From: Clostridiales bacterium
GTDB taxonomy: Bacteria > Bacillota > Clostridia > Christensenellales > Borkfalkiaceae
Assembly: GCA_015055545.1 (NCBI GenBank)
Contig: SVHY01000005.1
Coordinates: forward strand, 1 to 60,779
Reading direction: 5' to 3'
DNA: 60,779 nucleotides
Position 1 is the stretch's first letter. Each line of letters begins with the position of its first letter. Below are positions 34,361-42,317 of this stretch, in pieces. The translations under genes and the position numbers were made by a program. Under the pieces are notes generated by a model, which worked only from the letters and a program-made list of their open reading frames with translations, was not told where the DNA came from and searched no databases.

Positions 34361-34882
34361 TTATTCGTCTGTGCTTTCAAATTCTATTCGCAAACCACCA
34401 TTTTGGTAGTCTTCGTACGTCAAATGCAAATCCGAGCCGTATTCCCAAACGAATTTGTCTCCAACGGCTACGTTGCCACGATATAAGGTTTCCGTATGTG
34501 CTAAATAACCATCGCCGTTATAACACTTCAACGAAAGGATTGCGGCAGCGCCCTGCGTTGTAATTACCGTACAATATATACGGAAATCCAACCATATCTG
34601 CCCGTTCGTTTTAATTGCCCAGCCCGTATATTCCACTTTTTCAATCTCTATAATACAAGCCCCGTATTCCGTACGGCAACCATACCGTCCTGCCGTCGGC
34701 AAAACCGCTTTTCCGTCTTTATCCGAAAGCCGCGCGCATACGGTTTCTACGATCTCTTCGTAACCGTCCTCGTCGCCGCCCGCTATTTCATAATCAGGAA
34801 ACACCGTTTCCTCTTTACACCCCGTCAAACCAACACAACTAAACAGTGAAAGTAGGCCAAGCAATATTCCTTTCTTTTTCAT
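34361..34882 (-). CDS. Small lipoprotein under XRE control
   Basis: 173 residues, signal LLSLFSCVGLTGC with lipobox LTGC (Cys22). The mature domain is beta-rich (RYGCRTEYGACIIEIEKVEY, then WAIKTNGQIWLDFRIYCTVI), resembling the DUF4352-like immunoglobulin-type lipoprotein folds, but that link is a guess. It is translated with the following 30-aa membrane protein. Its transcription start region carries the same GTCAGTT-TAT-AACTGAC palindrome that controls the sipW/TasA-like cluster, so it is probably in that regulon. Confidence 0.75.
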   Translation of the reverse strand: MKKKGILLGLLSLFSCVGLTGCKEETVFPDYEIAGGDEDGYEEIVETVCARLSDKDGKAVLPTAGRYGCRTEYGACIIEIEKVEYTGWAIKTNGQIWLDFRIYCTVITTQGAAAILSLKCYNGDGYLAHTETLYRGNVAVGDKFVWEYGSDLHLTYEDYQNGGLRIEFESTDE

Positions 34883-34909
34883 TTCTTCTCTTTTTTATTG
34901 CATAAATTA

Positions 34910-34962
34910 GTCAGTTTATAACTGACAACTATATTATATACGAAAAATTTGGATTTTGTCAA
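34910..34962 (-). promoter_or_regulatory. Lipoprotein promoter with GTCAGTT operator
   Basis: TTGACA (34957-34962), an 18-base spacer and TATAAT (34933-34938). GTCAGTT-TAT-AACTGAC, a perfect palindrome at 34910-34926, begins at the expected start point. It is identical in both arms to the operators at 47734 and 47765. Confidence 0.85.
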
Positions 34963-34980
34963 GCATTTTTAATAGAAATA

Positions 34981-35010
34981 GCGCGGGTGGAAAATTATTT
35001 CCGCCCGCGC
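34981..35010. terminator. GC-rich hairpin after the SDR gene
   Basis: GCGCGGGTGGAAA/TTTCCGCCCGCGC, a 13-bp stem with one wobble pair and a 4-base loop. It has no long U tract on the minus strand, so termination efficiency is uncertain. Confidence 0.5.
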
Positions 35011-35028
35011 GTAGATTTTGATTGCTTT

Positions 35029-35778
35029 TTATACTTGCGTTGCGCCGTCTACCGAAAGGGTTGCGCCCGTGATATAACTTGCCTTGTCGCTGGCAAGGAA
35101 CACGAATGCGTTGGCTACTTCTTCCGGTTCGCCCACTCTGCCAAGGGGAATACCTGCGGAAATGCGGGCTACCATTTCGGGAGGCAAAGCCGCTACCATA
35201 TCCGTACGCGTAACTCCGGGCAACACCGCGTTGACGCGGATATTGTCTTTACCAAGCTCTCTTGCAAGCGATTTCGTCAAGCCGTTCACCGCGAATTTGG
35301 ACGCGGGATACGCACAGCCTGCGCTTTGACCGTAAATGCTGACCATGGAGCTGGTGTTCACGATAGAACCGCCGCCCTGCTCTTTCATTATCGGGGCTAC
35401 TGCTTTCGCGCAATAGAACACCGCGTTCACGTTCAAGTCCATTACTTTATCAAACGCCGACGGGTCGTAATCGTACAGCGGTTCGCGAGCGGAAACGCCT
35501 GCGTTGTTTGCCAAAATATCGATTTTGCCAAAGTGCGTCTTTACCTTTTGCATTGCCTCTTCCACCTGCTTGTAATCGGTGAGCGACGGGCAATCGCCAT
35601 ACACGTCCCAAGCCGCGTTTTCTGCTTTCAAGCTTGCAATCGCTTTATCCACCGTTTCTTGGCGAGAACCGAACAGCGCGACCTTTGCGCCCTCTTCCAA
35701 AAACGCTTTTACAATCGCATAACCAATCCCACGCGTACCGCCCGTAACGACGGCTACTTTACCTTCTAACATTTTCAT
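35029..35778 (-). CDS. SDR-family oxidoreductase, FabG-like
   Basis: 249 residues from ATG 35778 (MKMLEGKVAVVTGG), preceded by GGAGTG; the longer open frame upstream lies inside the RuvX-DUF1292 gene and is spurious. The Rossmann motif is TGGTRGIG, NNAGVS follows, and the catalytic Ser-Tyr-Lys set is in SIVNTSSMVSIYGQ and YPASKFAV. A C-terminal GG-rich end matches classical SDRs. It uses NAD(P)H on a keto or hydroxy substrate; 3-oxoacyl-ACP reductase is one possibility, but no fab genes are near, so sugar or other alcohol substrates are equally likely. Confidence 0.92.
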   Translation of the reverse strand: MKMLEGKVAVVTGGTRGIGYAIVKAFLEEGAKVALFGSRQETVDKAIASLKAENAAWDVYGDCPSLTDYKQVEEAMQKVKTHFGKIDILANNAGVSAREPLYDYDPSAFDKVMDLNVNAVFYCAKAVAPIMKEQGGGSIVNTSSMVSIYGQSAGCAYPASKFAVNGLTKSLARELGKDNIRVNAVLPGVTRTDMVAALPPEMVARISAGIPLGRVGEPEEVANAFVFLASDKASYITGATLSVDGATQV

Positions 35779-35812
35779 ATTACACACTCCTTTTTCTTTT
35801 CCGTTCGTTGAT

Positions 35813-36577
35813 TTAAGAATCCAAGCTTGCCGCCTCGTCCGCGTCTTCAAAATCCTCGTACTGGTGGCAAAATTCCGCAAACACTTCGTCCATGAGCTGT
35901 TCGTCTTCAAGCGCCAAGAGCATTTCTGATTCTTCGTCCAAGCGGAACATTACTACTTCGTCTTCTTCCTCTTCCGTTTCCGGTTCGGCTTTTTGGAAGA
36001 AACAGTATTTATCGCCCTTATATTCGATGGTGGCGATATGCAAAAAGCGTTCTACTTTCCCGTCTTCGTCTTCCAGCTCGATAATGCGTTCTTCTTCGTC
36101 GTACAATTCGTCTTTAATTTCTTCGTTCATGTTGTTCACCTCGTTTTGTTTTTTGATTTTTTCGCGCGTGAGATAGCTTTCCAAAATATAAGATGCGGCA
36201 ATCGAATCCACCGTCTTTTTTCTATTCTCCCGTTTCACTCCGCCCATCATCTGCGTTTCACGGGCTTGGAGCGTTGTAAAACGCTCGTCCGCCGTTTCGA
36301 CGGGAATATTCGTCGCTTTGGCAAGCGCCTCGATAAATGAACGGGTTTTTTGCGTTTGTTCGCTCTCTTCCCCGTCGGCGTGCACGGGCAAGCCGCATAC
36401 GATTTTCCCCACGCCTTTCTCTTCCGCTATCTTCGCAATCGCGGCTACGTCCGCACGGAAACTGTGCGTTCTGAAATACGTTTCACAGGGCATTGCGTAT
36501 TCGTTGAACGGGTCGGAAACGGCTACGCCTATTCTTCTGTCTCCTATATCAAAGGCTATCACGCGTTTTTCCATCAT
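35813..36577 (-). CDS. ruvX: In-frame fusion RuvX (YqgF) - DUF1292
   Basis: 254 residues. Residues about 1-140 are a YqgF/RuvX Holliday-junction resolvase or rRNA-processing nuclease with an RNase H-like fold: VIAFDIGDRRIGVAVSDP, IVCGLPVHADG, ETADERFTTLQARE, VDSIAASYILESYL. After a Lys/Asn linker, residues about 150-254 are DUF1292 (YrzB family): DEEERIIELEDEDGKVERFL, IEYKGDKYCFFQKAE. In Bacillota these are usually separate adjacent genes. Here no stop separates them, yet the DUF1292 part keeps its own ATG (36130) with GAGGTG upstream. Both a long fusion and a free DUF1292 protein may be made. The start lies at the transcription start, so the mRNA may be leaderless. Confidence 0.88.
   Translation of the reverse strand: MMEKRVIAFDIGDRRIGVAVSDPFNEYAMPCETYFRTHSFRADVAAIAKIAEEKGVGKIVCGLPVHADGEESEQTQKTRSFIEALAKATNIPVETADERFTTLQARETQMMGGVKRENRKKTVDSIAASYILESYLTREKIKKQNEVNNMNEEIKDELYDEEERIIELEDEDGKVERFLHIATIEYKGDKYCFFQKAEPETEEEEDEVVMFRLDEESEMLLALEDEQLMDEVFAEFCHQYEDFEDADEAASLDS
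36128..36142 (-). promoter_or_regulatory. Internal ribosome site and ATG for DUF1292
   Basis: GAGGTG at 36137-36142, a 6-base gap, then ATG 36128-36130 (MNEEIKDELYD), in the same frame as ruvX. It would give a 105-residue stand-alone DUF1292 protein. Confidence 0.7.
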
Positions 36578-36583
36578 ACGATT

Positions 36584-36612
36584 ATTATACACGAATTTTT
36601 TCCGTTCGTCAA
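36584..36612 (-). promoter_or_regulatory. ruvX promoter, possibly leaderless
   Basis: TTGACG (36607-36612), a 17-base spacer and TATAAT (36584-36589). The predicted start (about 36577) coincides with the first ATG of ruvX, and there is no Shine-Dalgarno sequence. Confidence 0.75.
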
Positions 36613-36663
36613 GTATATAAAAAGTGTTTTTTCACATACTGCCATCAAGGAGGGTCGTTGTTT

Positions 36664-36915
36664 ATGGAAAAATTTGCAATCGGCGTCGTCGTCGGCGGGC
36701 TTTGCGGAGCTTTACTTGCGACGAATAATTATAAAATGCGCACGCTCGTGAAAAAAGGGCAAGAAGAAGTACAGGCAAAACTGGACGAACTGATGGACGA
36801 GAAAATTCGGAAAATGGAAGAAACGGTAGAAGAGACCACCGAAGCCGTCAAAGAGAAAGCGAAAAAAGCCAAAGACGAACTGAAAAAAACGGCGAAAAAA
36901 GCCGTTCAAAATTAA
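36664..36915 (+). CDS. YtxH-like small membrane-anchored helical protein
   Basis: 83 residues from ATG 36664, after AAGGAGGG. A short hydrophobic glycine-rich helix (IGVVVGGLCGALLATN, 5-20) precedes a long amphipathic Lys/Glu helix (EEVQAKLDELMDEKIRKMEE, then TVEETTEAVKEKAKKAKDEL). This is the shape of YtxH/general-stress proteins; the role is unknown. It is divergent from ruvX and ends at a strong bidirectional terminator. The mostly helical coiled-coil tail suggests oligomerisation at the membrane. Confidence 0.75.
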   Translation: MEKFAIGVVVGGLCGALLATNNYKMRTLVKKGQEEVQAKLDELMDEKIRKMEETVEETTEAVKEKAKKAKDELKKTAKKAVQN

Positions 36916-36946
36916 TTTACAGTCCCCATGCTTTGGGGACTGTAAA
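36916..36946. terminator. Bidirectional terminator
   Basis: TTTACAGTCCCC/GGGGACTGTAAA, a 12-bp stem with a 7-base loop, A/T tracts on both sides. Serves the YtxH-like gene and the convergent coiled-coil gene. Confidence 0.9.
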
Positions 36947-36949
36947 TTT

Positions 36950-37594
36950 TTAATGCATACGTTTATTCTCTTCTTTGAGCTTGGCGTTCTCTTCACGTAA
37001 CCGCTCGTTTTCCGCCTTTAAGCTTTGGGCAAGCCTGTCGTAAAGCGCGTTAATTTCGTTTTCCAAGCGACGGCGTAAAAACTCTCTATCCACTTGCGGG
37101 CTTTTCGCTTTGCGACCGTCCGTATTTTCCCGCTTTTCCAGTCGTTCCGCTTCTTCCGTCAAACCCATTTCCCGCGCCAACGCCGCGATTCTAAACGGCT
37201 CTTTTTTGAGCGTGTTTCGGTATTTGTTTTGTAAACGGAGCATGAGTTTATCGTCGCCCGCCGAAAGATTAAAAATTGCGCGGCGCACGGACAAGCCCTT
37301 ACTCTTTTCCGCTAAAATACTACGTAGCGTTTTATCCGTTTCTTCTTCGGTAAATTCACGGATTTTTTCCACGGTCAGGCTAGAACCGTCCAACAATTTC
37401 ACGATACGCTCGTCCTGTTTTTCGTTTTTCATCAGCGCGTAATAATAATTGCGTACGCTGCCTTTCGCTCTACCCCGTTCCAAGCCGTACGCCTCGAACA
37501 AATAAGTAAGCGTTTTGCCTTTGTTTTTTCCTGCCTTAATGTATTCCACTAAACTTTTTGCTTCCTCTTCCGTATAACCGTTGATTTTGTTCAT
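36950..37594 (-). CDS. Myb/RsfA-like helical protein with C-terminal coiled coil
   Basis: 214 residues from ATG 37594 (AGGCAGG upstream); an earlier start would leave no ribosome site. Residues 1-60 form a helical module (GKTLTYLFEAYGLERGRAKG, SVRNYYYALMKN) like the SANT/Myb-type DNA-binding part of RsfA-family regulators. Residues 60-140 are a second helical region, and 165-214 are a coiled coil (EINALYDRLAQSLKAENERL, REENAKLKEENKRMH). It is conserved in related Clostridia as far as I recall, but no function is established. It could be a sporulation or cell-cycle transcription factor. Confidence 0.65.
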   Translation of the reverse strand: MNKINGYTEEEAKSLVEYIKAGKNKGKTLTYLFEAYGLERGRAKGSVRNYYYALMKNEKQDERIVKLLDGSSLTVEKIREFTEEETDKTLRSILAEKSKGLSVRRAIFNLSAGDDKLMLRLQNKYRNTLKKEPFRIAALAREMGLTEEAERLEKRENTDGRKAKSPQVDREFLRRRLENEINALYDRLAQSLKAENERLREENAKLKEENKRMH

Positions 37595-37688
37595 AATTTT
37601 TTCCTGCCTTTTTAAGTTTTGCAAGCTGATTATTTCCTTATTTTTTCCGTTTTATACATTTTTTTTGATAAAAAGAATATAGTAAATT

Positions 37689-38588
37689 ATGAAAATTTAT
37701 TTTTTATCGTCTTTGCCTTGCGCTCTTACGCTCAACGGCGCGTATTTCGGCTTGACCGACCGTTTTGAACGCTTTGCCGACATCGCCTTAACCGACCGCA
37801 TTTTCGTACAATTTTCACCCCAAAACGCGCTCCCAAACGGTTTTTTCCTGACGGAAGATATCCGTTTTCATTCGCCCGAGGGCGTAGAAGTTTACCTTTT
37901 AAAAGACGGCATCGCCGTATACGCGCGCGATTTTACGCCTATCGATTTTGCTTTGAAAACGCACGCGCAAAAACGGTTCGATTCACTCCTCGTTACCTTG
38001 TTCACGCAAGGCGCGACGCAACTTTCTATCGAAAGCGAGCACGGTTTTTTCGTGCAAACCCTACCCGCCGCATTTTCACAAGCGCAAATCGGTTTTTTTT
38101 GTGAGCTCATCTTTATCCACACGCAAAACGCGCTGGCGATTTTTACGCAAACGGGGGATATGCTCTTTCACGAACAAATTCTCGATTTTAACGTGGAAAA
38201 CGACGAGCTTTTCGTCCGTATTCCCCTGTCCGATTCTCTTGGTCGGGTAGCGGAATGTACATATTCTTTAAGCGAAGACGCGTGCGCGAGAACGGCTTGC
38301 GTTTTAAAACAAGCGCGTGAACGCGCGAACGTTTGCCCTGACGGCTTGCTTTGTTTCGCGTTTTTTGAAAGCGTTTTGATCGGCGGAGATTACGCTCAAT
38401 TTTTAAGCGAGCAATTGCAAAGCCGCGCACAAGAGATTTTGCAATTTTTAGGCGAGTTTTTGTGGGTCGTGCCGACGGATAAAGAAAACGAATGTGGTTT
38501 GGTGCGAAAAATTGGCGAGCGGCTGTTTTCGCTTGATTATTATACGGTAGAAATACAAGACGGAAAAATCACGGATATAAAAAATTGA
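37689..38588 (+). CDS. Unrecognised protein with beta-sheet N terminus
   Basis: 299 residues, start ATG 37689 only a few bases after an AAAAGAAT stretch that is a weak ribosome site. It opens MKIYFLSSLPCALTLNGAYF, reads as beta-strands (AVYARDFTPIDFALKT, LLVTLFTQGATQLSIESEHG) and has no signal peptide or membrane helix. A Cys-containing helix (CARTACVLKQARERANV, 200-216) lies in the middle. I cannot place it in a family. It ends with TGA just before a terminator that also contains the next gene's promoter -35. Codon usage matches the neighbours. Confidence 0.65.
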   Translation: MKIYFLSSLPCALTLNGAYFGLTDRFERFADIALTDRIFVQFSPQNALPNGFFLTEDIRFHSPEGVEVYLLKDGIAVYARDFTPIDFALKTHAQKRFDSLLVTLFTQGATQLSIESEHGFFVQTLPAAFSQAQIGFFCELIFIHTQNALAIFTQTGDMLFHEQILDFNVENDELFVRIPLSDSLGRVAECTYSLSEDACARTACVLKQARERANVCPDGLLCFAFFESVLIGGDYAQFLSEQLQSRAQEILQFLGEFLWVVPTDKENECGLVRKIGERLFSLDYYTVEIQDGKITDIKN

Positions 38589-38627
38589 CAAAATATAGCA
38601 TTAAAACCAACAAAAACCGAAAAAATC

Positions 38628-38670
38628 CCCGCGTATCAGCTTGACAAGTACGCGGGTTTTATTATACAAT
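38628..38670 (+). terminator. Terminator whose loop holds the next promoter's -35
   Basis: CCCGCGTA (38628-38635) pairs with TACGCGGG (38649-38656), followed by TTTT. TTGACA lies in the loop at 38641-38646; with an 18-base spacer and TACAAT (38665-38670) it forms the promoter of the 77-aa gene. Confidence 0.75.
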
Positions 38671-38706
38671 ATATCCGTTCAAAATAAACTATAAGGAGTA
38701 TGAATT

Positions 38707-38940
38707 ATGCAGAAAATCATTTGCAAAAAAGTGTACGACACGGCAAACTCTACGCTTGTGAAAAAAGTGACTTGCGGCGAATACGGCTGCCCCGAAGGTT
38801 ATGAAGAAAGCCTTTATAAGACGGAAAGCGGTAACTTCTTCTTGTATACCAACGGCGGCGCGAGCTCTAAGTATACCAAAGAAGACATCACGAGAATGAG
38901 CGCTGAAAAAGCAAAAGCTTGGCTTAAAGACCACGAATAA
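38707..38940 (+). CDS. Small conserved protein, 77 aa
   Basis: Start ATG 38707 with AAGGAG. It reads MQKIICKKVYDTANSTLVKK, then TCGEYGCPEGYEESLYKT, with a CGEYGC pair that could bind metal, and ends in an acidic/lysine helix (ITRMSAEKAKAWLKDHE). No signal or membrane segment. Short proteins with 'YKTESGNFFLY-NGG' recur in Clostridia without assigned function. It is monocistronic, bounded by the overlapping terminator-promoter and a strong downstream terminator, so it may be well expressed. Confidence 0.75.
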   Translation: MQKIICKKVYDTANSTLVKKVTCGEYGCPEGYEESLYKTESGNFFLYTNGGASSKYTKEDITRMSAEKAKAWLKDHE

Positions 38941-38956
38941 GTCGTAAACACAAACG

Positions 38957-38985
38957 AAAATCCCGAACGTTACGTTCGGGATTTT
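38957..38985. terminator. Bidirectional terminator
   Basis: AAAATCCCGAACGT/ACGTTCGGGATTTT, a 14-bp stem with a 1-base loop, T6 on the plus side. Confidence 0.88.
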
Positions 38986-38993
38986 TTCTTCGT

Positions 38994-39848
38994 TTAGTAT
39001 TTTTCTACCGTCATTTTCTTAATGACAATCGGTTCTTGCGGTACTTTGTACGTTGCATAGCTGTCTTTGCTGATGAAACGGTCATCCTCGTCGATTTGCA
39101 TTTTCGTTTCGGGCGCAAACGTTTTCGCATCTTCGTCTTCCGACGCCGCGTATTCGTCCGCGATATAGTCTTTAATCGCCTCTTGCAAGTCCTCCAAAAC
39201 GCTTACGCTGTCTTCTTGCAAGGTTGCAAACGTGCAATAGTTATTGTCTTTCGTTTCCGTCTTGGAAAGAGAAATAAAGAACTGCGACGTCGCGCTGTTG
39301 TATTTATACTGCCGAGCCGTCACGCCGTTGCCGTCCAAACGTTCGATAAACACTTCCTGATCCACGTCTTTGGGCGTATAATACATCGTCAGCGAACCGA
39401 AGCTTTGTTTGAGCGCGCCGTTTTCTACCGTGAACCCGCCGTTCGCGTAAAATTCGCCGTAGAGCGTACCCGTGGAAGTTTTCTTGCCCTTATCCACCCA
39501 TACGCTGTCGGGTACGTATTTCTCCGCAAACGCGTAATAATCCTTATAGGCAAGCTTGCTATCTTTATATTCGTACGCGCCCGTATACCACTTGCTGTCC
39601 GTATAATCGTGGATACAAAGCCCGTCGTAATAACCGTTTTCAACAAGGCTCAAAAAGTGGTTGGTCGTCGTCGGCGCAATCTTTCTGTACAGCTCGTATT
39701 CAAGGGTATACGTTTCGCCGTTAAAGACAATTTCCATTTTCACTTCGGGGTGTTTCGTTTCGCACGCCGTCATCGTACCCATGCACGCCACCGTCGCCGA
39801 TACGGCAAGCACACCGCATACTATTTTCTTCATCGTTTTCTTGAACAT
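38994..39848 (-). CDS. Cyclophilin-type peptidyl-prolyl isomerase lipoprotein
   Basis: 284 residues. The signal ends at the lipobox MTAC (Cys29). It has the cyclophilin start IVFNGETYTLEYELYRKIAP and TTNHFLSLVENGYYDGLCIH, followed by an inserted region and FGSLTMYYTPK. The canonical FHR-type active-site motif is changed (CIHDY), so catalytic activity is doubtful. It would act outside the membrane on secreted proteins. Divergent members of this lipoprotein group are common in Clostridia. It is monocistronic with its own promoter. Confidence 0.8.
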   Translation of the reverse strand: MFKKTMKKIVCGVLAVSATVACMGTMTACETKHPEVKMEIVFNGETYTLEYELYRKIAPTTTNHFLSLVENGYYDGLCIHDYTDSKWYTGAYEYKDSKLAYKDYYAFAEKYVPDSVWVDKGKKTSTGTLYGEFYANGGFTVENGALKQSFGSLTMYYTPKDVDQEVFIERLDGNGVTARQYKYNSATSQFFISLSKTETKDNNYCTFATLQEDSVSVLEDLQEAIKDYIADEYAASEDEDAKTFAPETKMQIDEDDRFISKDSYATYKVPQEPIVIKKMTVEKY

Positions 39849-39877
39849 AATTCTTCTCCGAATTTAACTTCTCTATT

Positions 39878-39906
39878 ATTTTACCCGATAAACGCCTTTT
39901 CGTCAA
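39878..39906 (-). promoter_or_regulatory. Promoter of the cyclophilin lipoprotein
   Basis: TTGACG (39901-39906), a 17-base spacer and TAAAAT (39878-39883). GGAGAAG follows before ATG 39848. Confidence 0.75.
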
Positions 39907-39946
39907 GTGCTTTTACGATATTTTTGGCATTTTTTATGCAATTTCA

Positions 39947-42184
39947 TTACAACGGACGGATTTTACCGTGTTTCTCGTCGCCGCGCTCGCCCATGTCCCG
40001 TACGTTCCAACGCCTGTTCCACGTGGCGGGTATAAACAACGGGTTCTTTACGTAGATTACGAACTCCTTTTTACACAGGAAAAATACGCTGTGCGATACG
40101 TGCTGTACGCTGGGCGGGATACGAATCTCGTCTAACGCGTCGCATAAGGCAAACGCAAACGTTTCTAACGCCTTTAAACCGCTTGGCAATACCACGCTCG
40201 TAAGCCCTTTACAGCGGTGAAAGGCAGAATGTCCTATCTTCTTCACGCCTACGGGAATTTCAATTTCCTTTAAACGGAAACAACCGCAAAAACAGGAATC
40301 GGATATCTCTTCAAGCGACGTAGAAAGTCGCACCGTTTCCAACTTCCAGCACCCGAAAAAGGCGTTATTCCCCACCGCTTTCACGCTGTCGGGCATGAAA
40401 AGCGAGGTCATCGTTTTATTCCCCTCAAACGCGCGCGGCGCAATTTCCGTAATAAACGCGGGAATTGCCACGTGCTCTGCGTTGCCTTCGTATTTTTGCA
40501 GCGTTTCGCCCTCTACGATAAAGCCCTGCTCCCGTACCTGCGCGCTTGCCTCCGCTAAAAATTTTGCCCGCTCTTCCTGCGCTTTTCTCTCTTCCGCTTC
40601 GCGCGCTAAACGCTCCTCTTCTTGGCGTTTTAACAGTTCTTCTTTTTCTTTCCGCTCCTGCTCTTGACGGATACGTTCTTGCTCTTTTTTGCGGAACTCT
40701 TCCGATTGTTCCCGCCGAAGTTCTTCCAAGCGCGCCCGCTCTTCCGCCATACGCGCGCGCGTTTCTTCCGTTTGCCGCCGCTGTTCTTCCGCACGCAGTC
40801 TAAACTCTTCTTCGTAGCGGCGGCGTTGCTCTGCTAAAGCGTTCATTTCCGCCTCACGAGCCAAACGCTCTTCTTCCGCACGCTTTTTCGCCTGTATTTC
40901 TTCTTGGCGTTTTAAGTCCTCTTGCGCTTTGCGCTCTTCTTCATACCGCTGACGCTCTTTTTCCAAGCTCCGCGCCTCTTCTATACGTCGACGGCGTTCT
41001 TCTTCTAACTGCTTTTTCTCGTTTTCCAAGCGTTCGCGCTCCTGCGCCATACGCGCAAGCTCTTCTTCCATTTTCAAGCGCGTTTCTTCTTCCATGCGCC
41101 GACGTTCTTCGTCCAACCGCTTGCGCTCTTGTTCAAGTTTCCGTTCTTCTTCCACGCGCCGCGCCTGTTCTTCTTCCATAGCCTTTTGCTTGGCTTCTTC
41201 TTCCGCGCGTTTGCGCTCCTGATCCGCGCGTAACCGTTCTTCCCGCAACCGCTTTTGCTCTTCTTCGCGCGCTTGCCGTTCCTTGATAAACGCTTGCTTT
41301 TCTTCTTCTAACCTCGCGCGCTCTTCCGCCATTTTCGCCCGTTCCGCCTCCATTTGTTGGCGGCGTTCGTCCTCTTGGCGTTTTTGCTCCTCTTCAAGCT
41401 TTTTGCGTTCTTCTTCCCGCTGCGCGTTTTCCTTTTCAGCAATCGCTTTCGCCCCCGATAAATACGGGTATTGTACGGCGTAGTCCGTGCGTTCGCGCTC
41501 CGTTTTGCAAAGTCCGAATAACTGCCGAAGCGCGTTTTCCGCCGCCGCGTTGGGTCGAGTGCCACCGCGTAAGCTCGCACGAAGTTTGAGTTCCCAAAGC
41601 GTTTTATCGTCAAAATTTTCGTCCAAGCCCGCGTCGATATACCCGTTCGCCTCGTCGTATTGCCCGCTTGCAAGTAGCATTTGAATATCCGCGATACGCT
41701 TTGCCTTTGCTTGCTGCTTTTCCGCCGTCGAGCGCGCGAACTCGTCCGTTTTCATGGTCTTTTGCTTGCGGTCAATCTCCATAACGTCAGCGGAATAAAA
41801 ACGGTTTTGCTCCCGCGAACTACGCGCAAGTATCATTAAATATTCAGGGTGCTGCATAATGGGCGTAGAAAAGGCTCTATGGCATACGGGCGTTTTTCTG
41901 CCCTGCGCGCCGTCCGCATATTCCACCCCGTATAAGCAAAGCAAAAGCCCCCAACGCGCTTCGCTTTCGTCGGGATATTCCGCTTTCAGTTTCGTATACA
42001 GCCGTTCAGCCTCGTCAAAACGCTTTTGCAAACGAGTATCGTTCGCGTCGTTGAAAAGCTGCACTTTGCGTTCGTCTATAAACGACGGTAACGTTTGCCC
42101 CATACCGCAAAATTGACAAAAAACGACCTTTGCCCCTTGCAACGCCGCTAAATCGTTTCCGCATGCTTTACATTTATAGTTCAT
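39947..42184 (-). CDS. Zinc ribbon - coiled coil - BspA-like leucine-rich protein
   Basis: 745 residues in three parts. A zinc ribbon (C5-x2-C8 and C23-x2-C26, with YKCKACGNDL and FCQFCGMGQ) begins it. TPR-like helices to about 240 follow (FDEAERLYTKLKAEYPDESE). A very long charged coiled coil spans about 245-575 and is almost pure Glu/Arg/Lys/Gln. The C-terminal 150 residues are BspA/LRR_5-type repeats (IPAFITEIAPRAFEGNKTMT, VKAVGNNAFFGCWKLE, LKEIEIPVGVKKIGHSAFHR). There is no signal peptide, so a cytoplasmic scaffold is more likely than a surface adhesin. The mix of domains is unusual. It has its own promoter (TTGACT-18-TATAAT, 42215-42244). Confidence 0.82.
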   Translation of the reverse strand: MNYKCKACGNDLAALQGAKVVFCQFCGMGQTLPSFIDERKVQLFNDANDTRLQKRFDEAERLYTKLKAEYPDESEARWGLLLCLYGVEYADGAQGRKTPVCHRAFSTPIMQHPEYLMILARSSREQNRFYSADVMEIDRKQKTMKTDEFARSTAEKQQAKAKRIADIQMLLASGQYDEANGYIDAGLDENFDDKTLWELKLRASLRGGTRPNAAAENALRQLFGLCKTERERTDYAVQYPYLSGAKAIAEKENAQREEERKKLEEEQKRQEDERRQQMEAERAKMAEERARLEEEKQAFIKERQAREEEQKRLREERLRADQERKRAEEEAKQKAMEEEQARRVEEERKLEQERKRLDEERRRMEEETRLKMEEELARMAQERERLENEKKQLEEERRRRIEEARSLEKERQRYEEERKAQEDLKRQEEIQAKKRAEEERLAREAEMNALAEQRRRYEEEFRLRAEEQRRQTEETRARMAEERARLEELRREQSEEFRKKEQERIRQEQERKEKEELLKRQEEERLAREAEERKAQEERAKFLAEASAQVREQGFIVEGETLQKYEGNAEHVAIPAFITEIAPRAFEGNKTMTSLFMPDSVKAVGNNAFFGCWKLETVRLSTSLEEISDSCFCGCFRLKEIEIPVGVKKIGHSAFHRCKGLTSVVLPSGLKALETFAFALCDALDEIRIPPSVQHVSHSVFFLCKKEFVIYVKNPLFIPATWNRRWNVRDMGERGDEKHGKIRPL

Positions 42185-42214
42185 ATCGCCCTTGCCTTGG
42201 ATTAGATTTATTAT

Positions 42215-42244
42215 ATTATACAGTATTTAGTTAGAAAAAGTCAA
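42215..42244 (-). promoter_or_regulatory. Promoter of the zinc-ribbon/coiled-coil gene
   Basis: TTGACT (42239-42244), an 18-base spacer and TATAAT (42215-42220). The -35 abuts the terminator region of the TasA-like cluster upstream. Confidence 0.7.
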
Positions 42245-42258
42245 TGAGAAACACGCGC

Positions 42259-42296
42259 AAAAAAAGGTTTCGGGAAAAATCCCAAAACCTTTTTTG
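42259..42296. terminator. Terminator of the sipW/TasA-like cluster
   Basis: GGTTTCGGGA/TCCCAAAACC with one C-A mismatch and AAAA loop, flanked by A6 and T7. Active in the minus direction after the last cluster gene; also active from the plus side. Confidence 0.8.
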
Positions 42297-42317
42297 CTGC
42301 TTACACAAATCGTCTGA

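Noticed and set aside
35779-35910. N-terminal extension of the SDR
   Set aside because: It lies within the RuvX-DUF1292 gene in another frame; ATG 35778 has the ribosome site.
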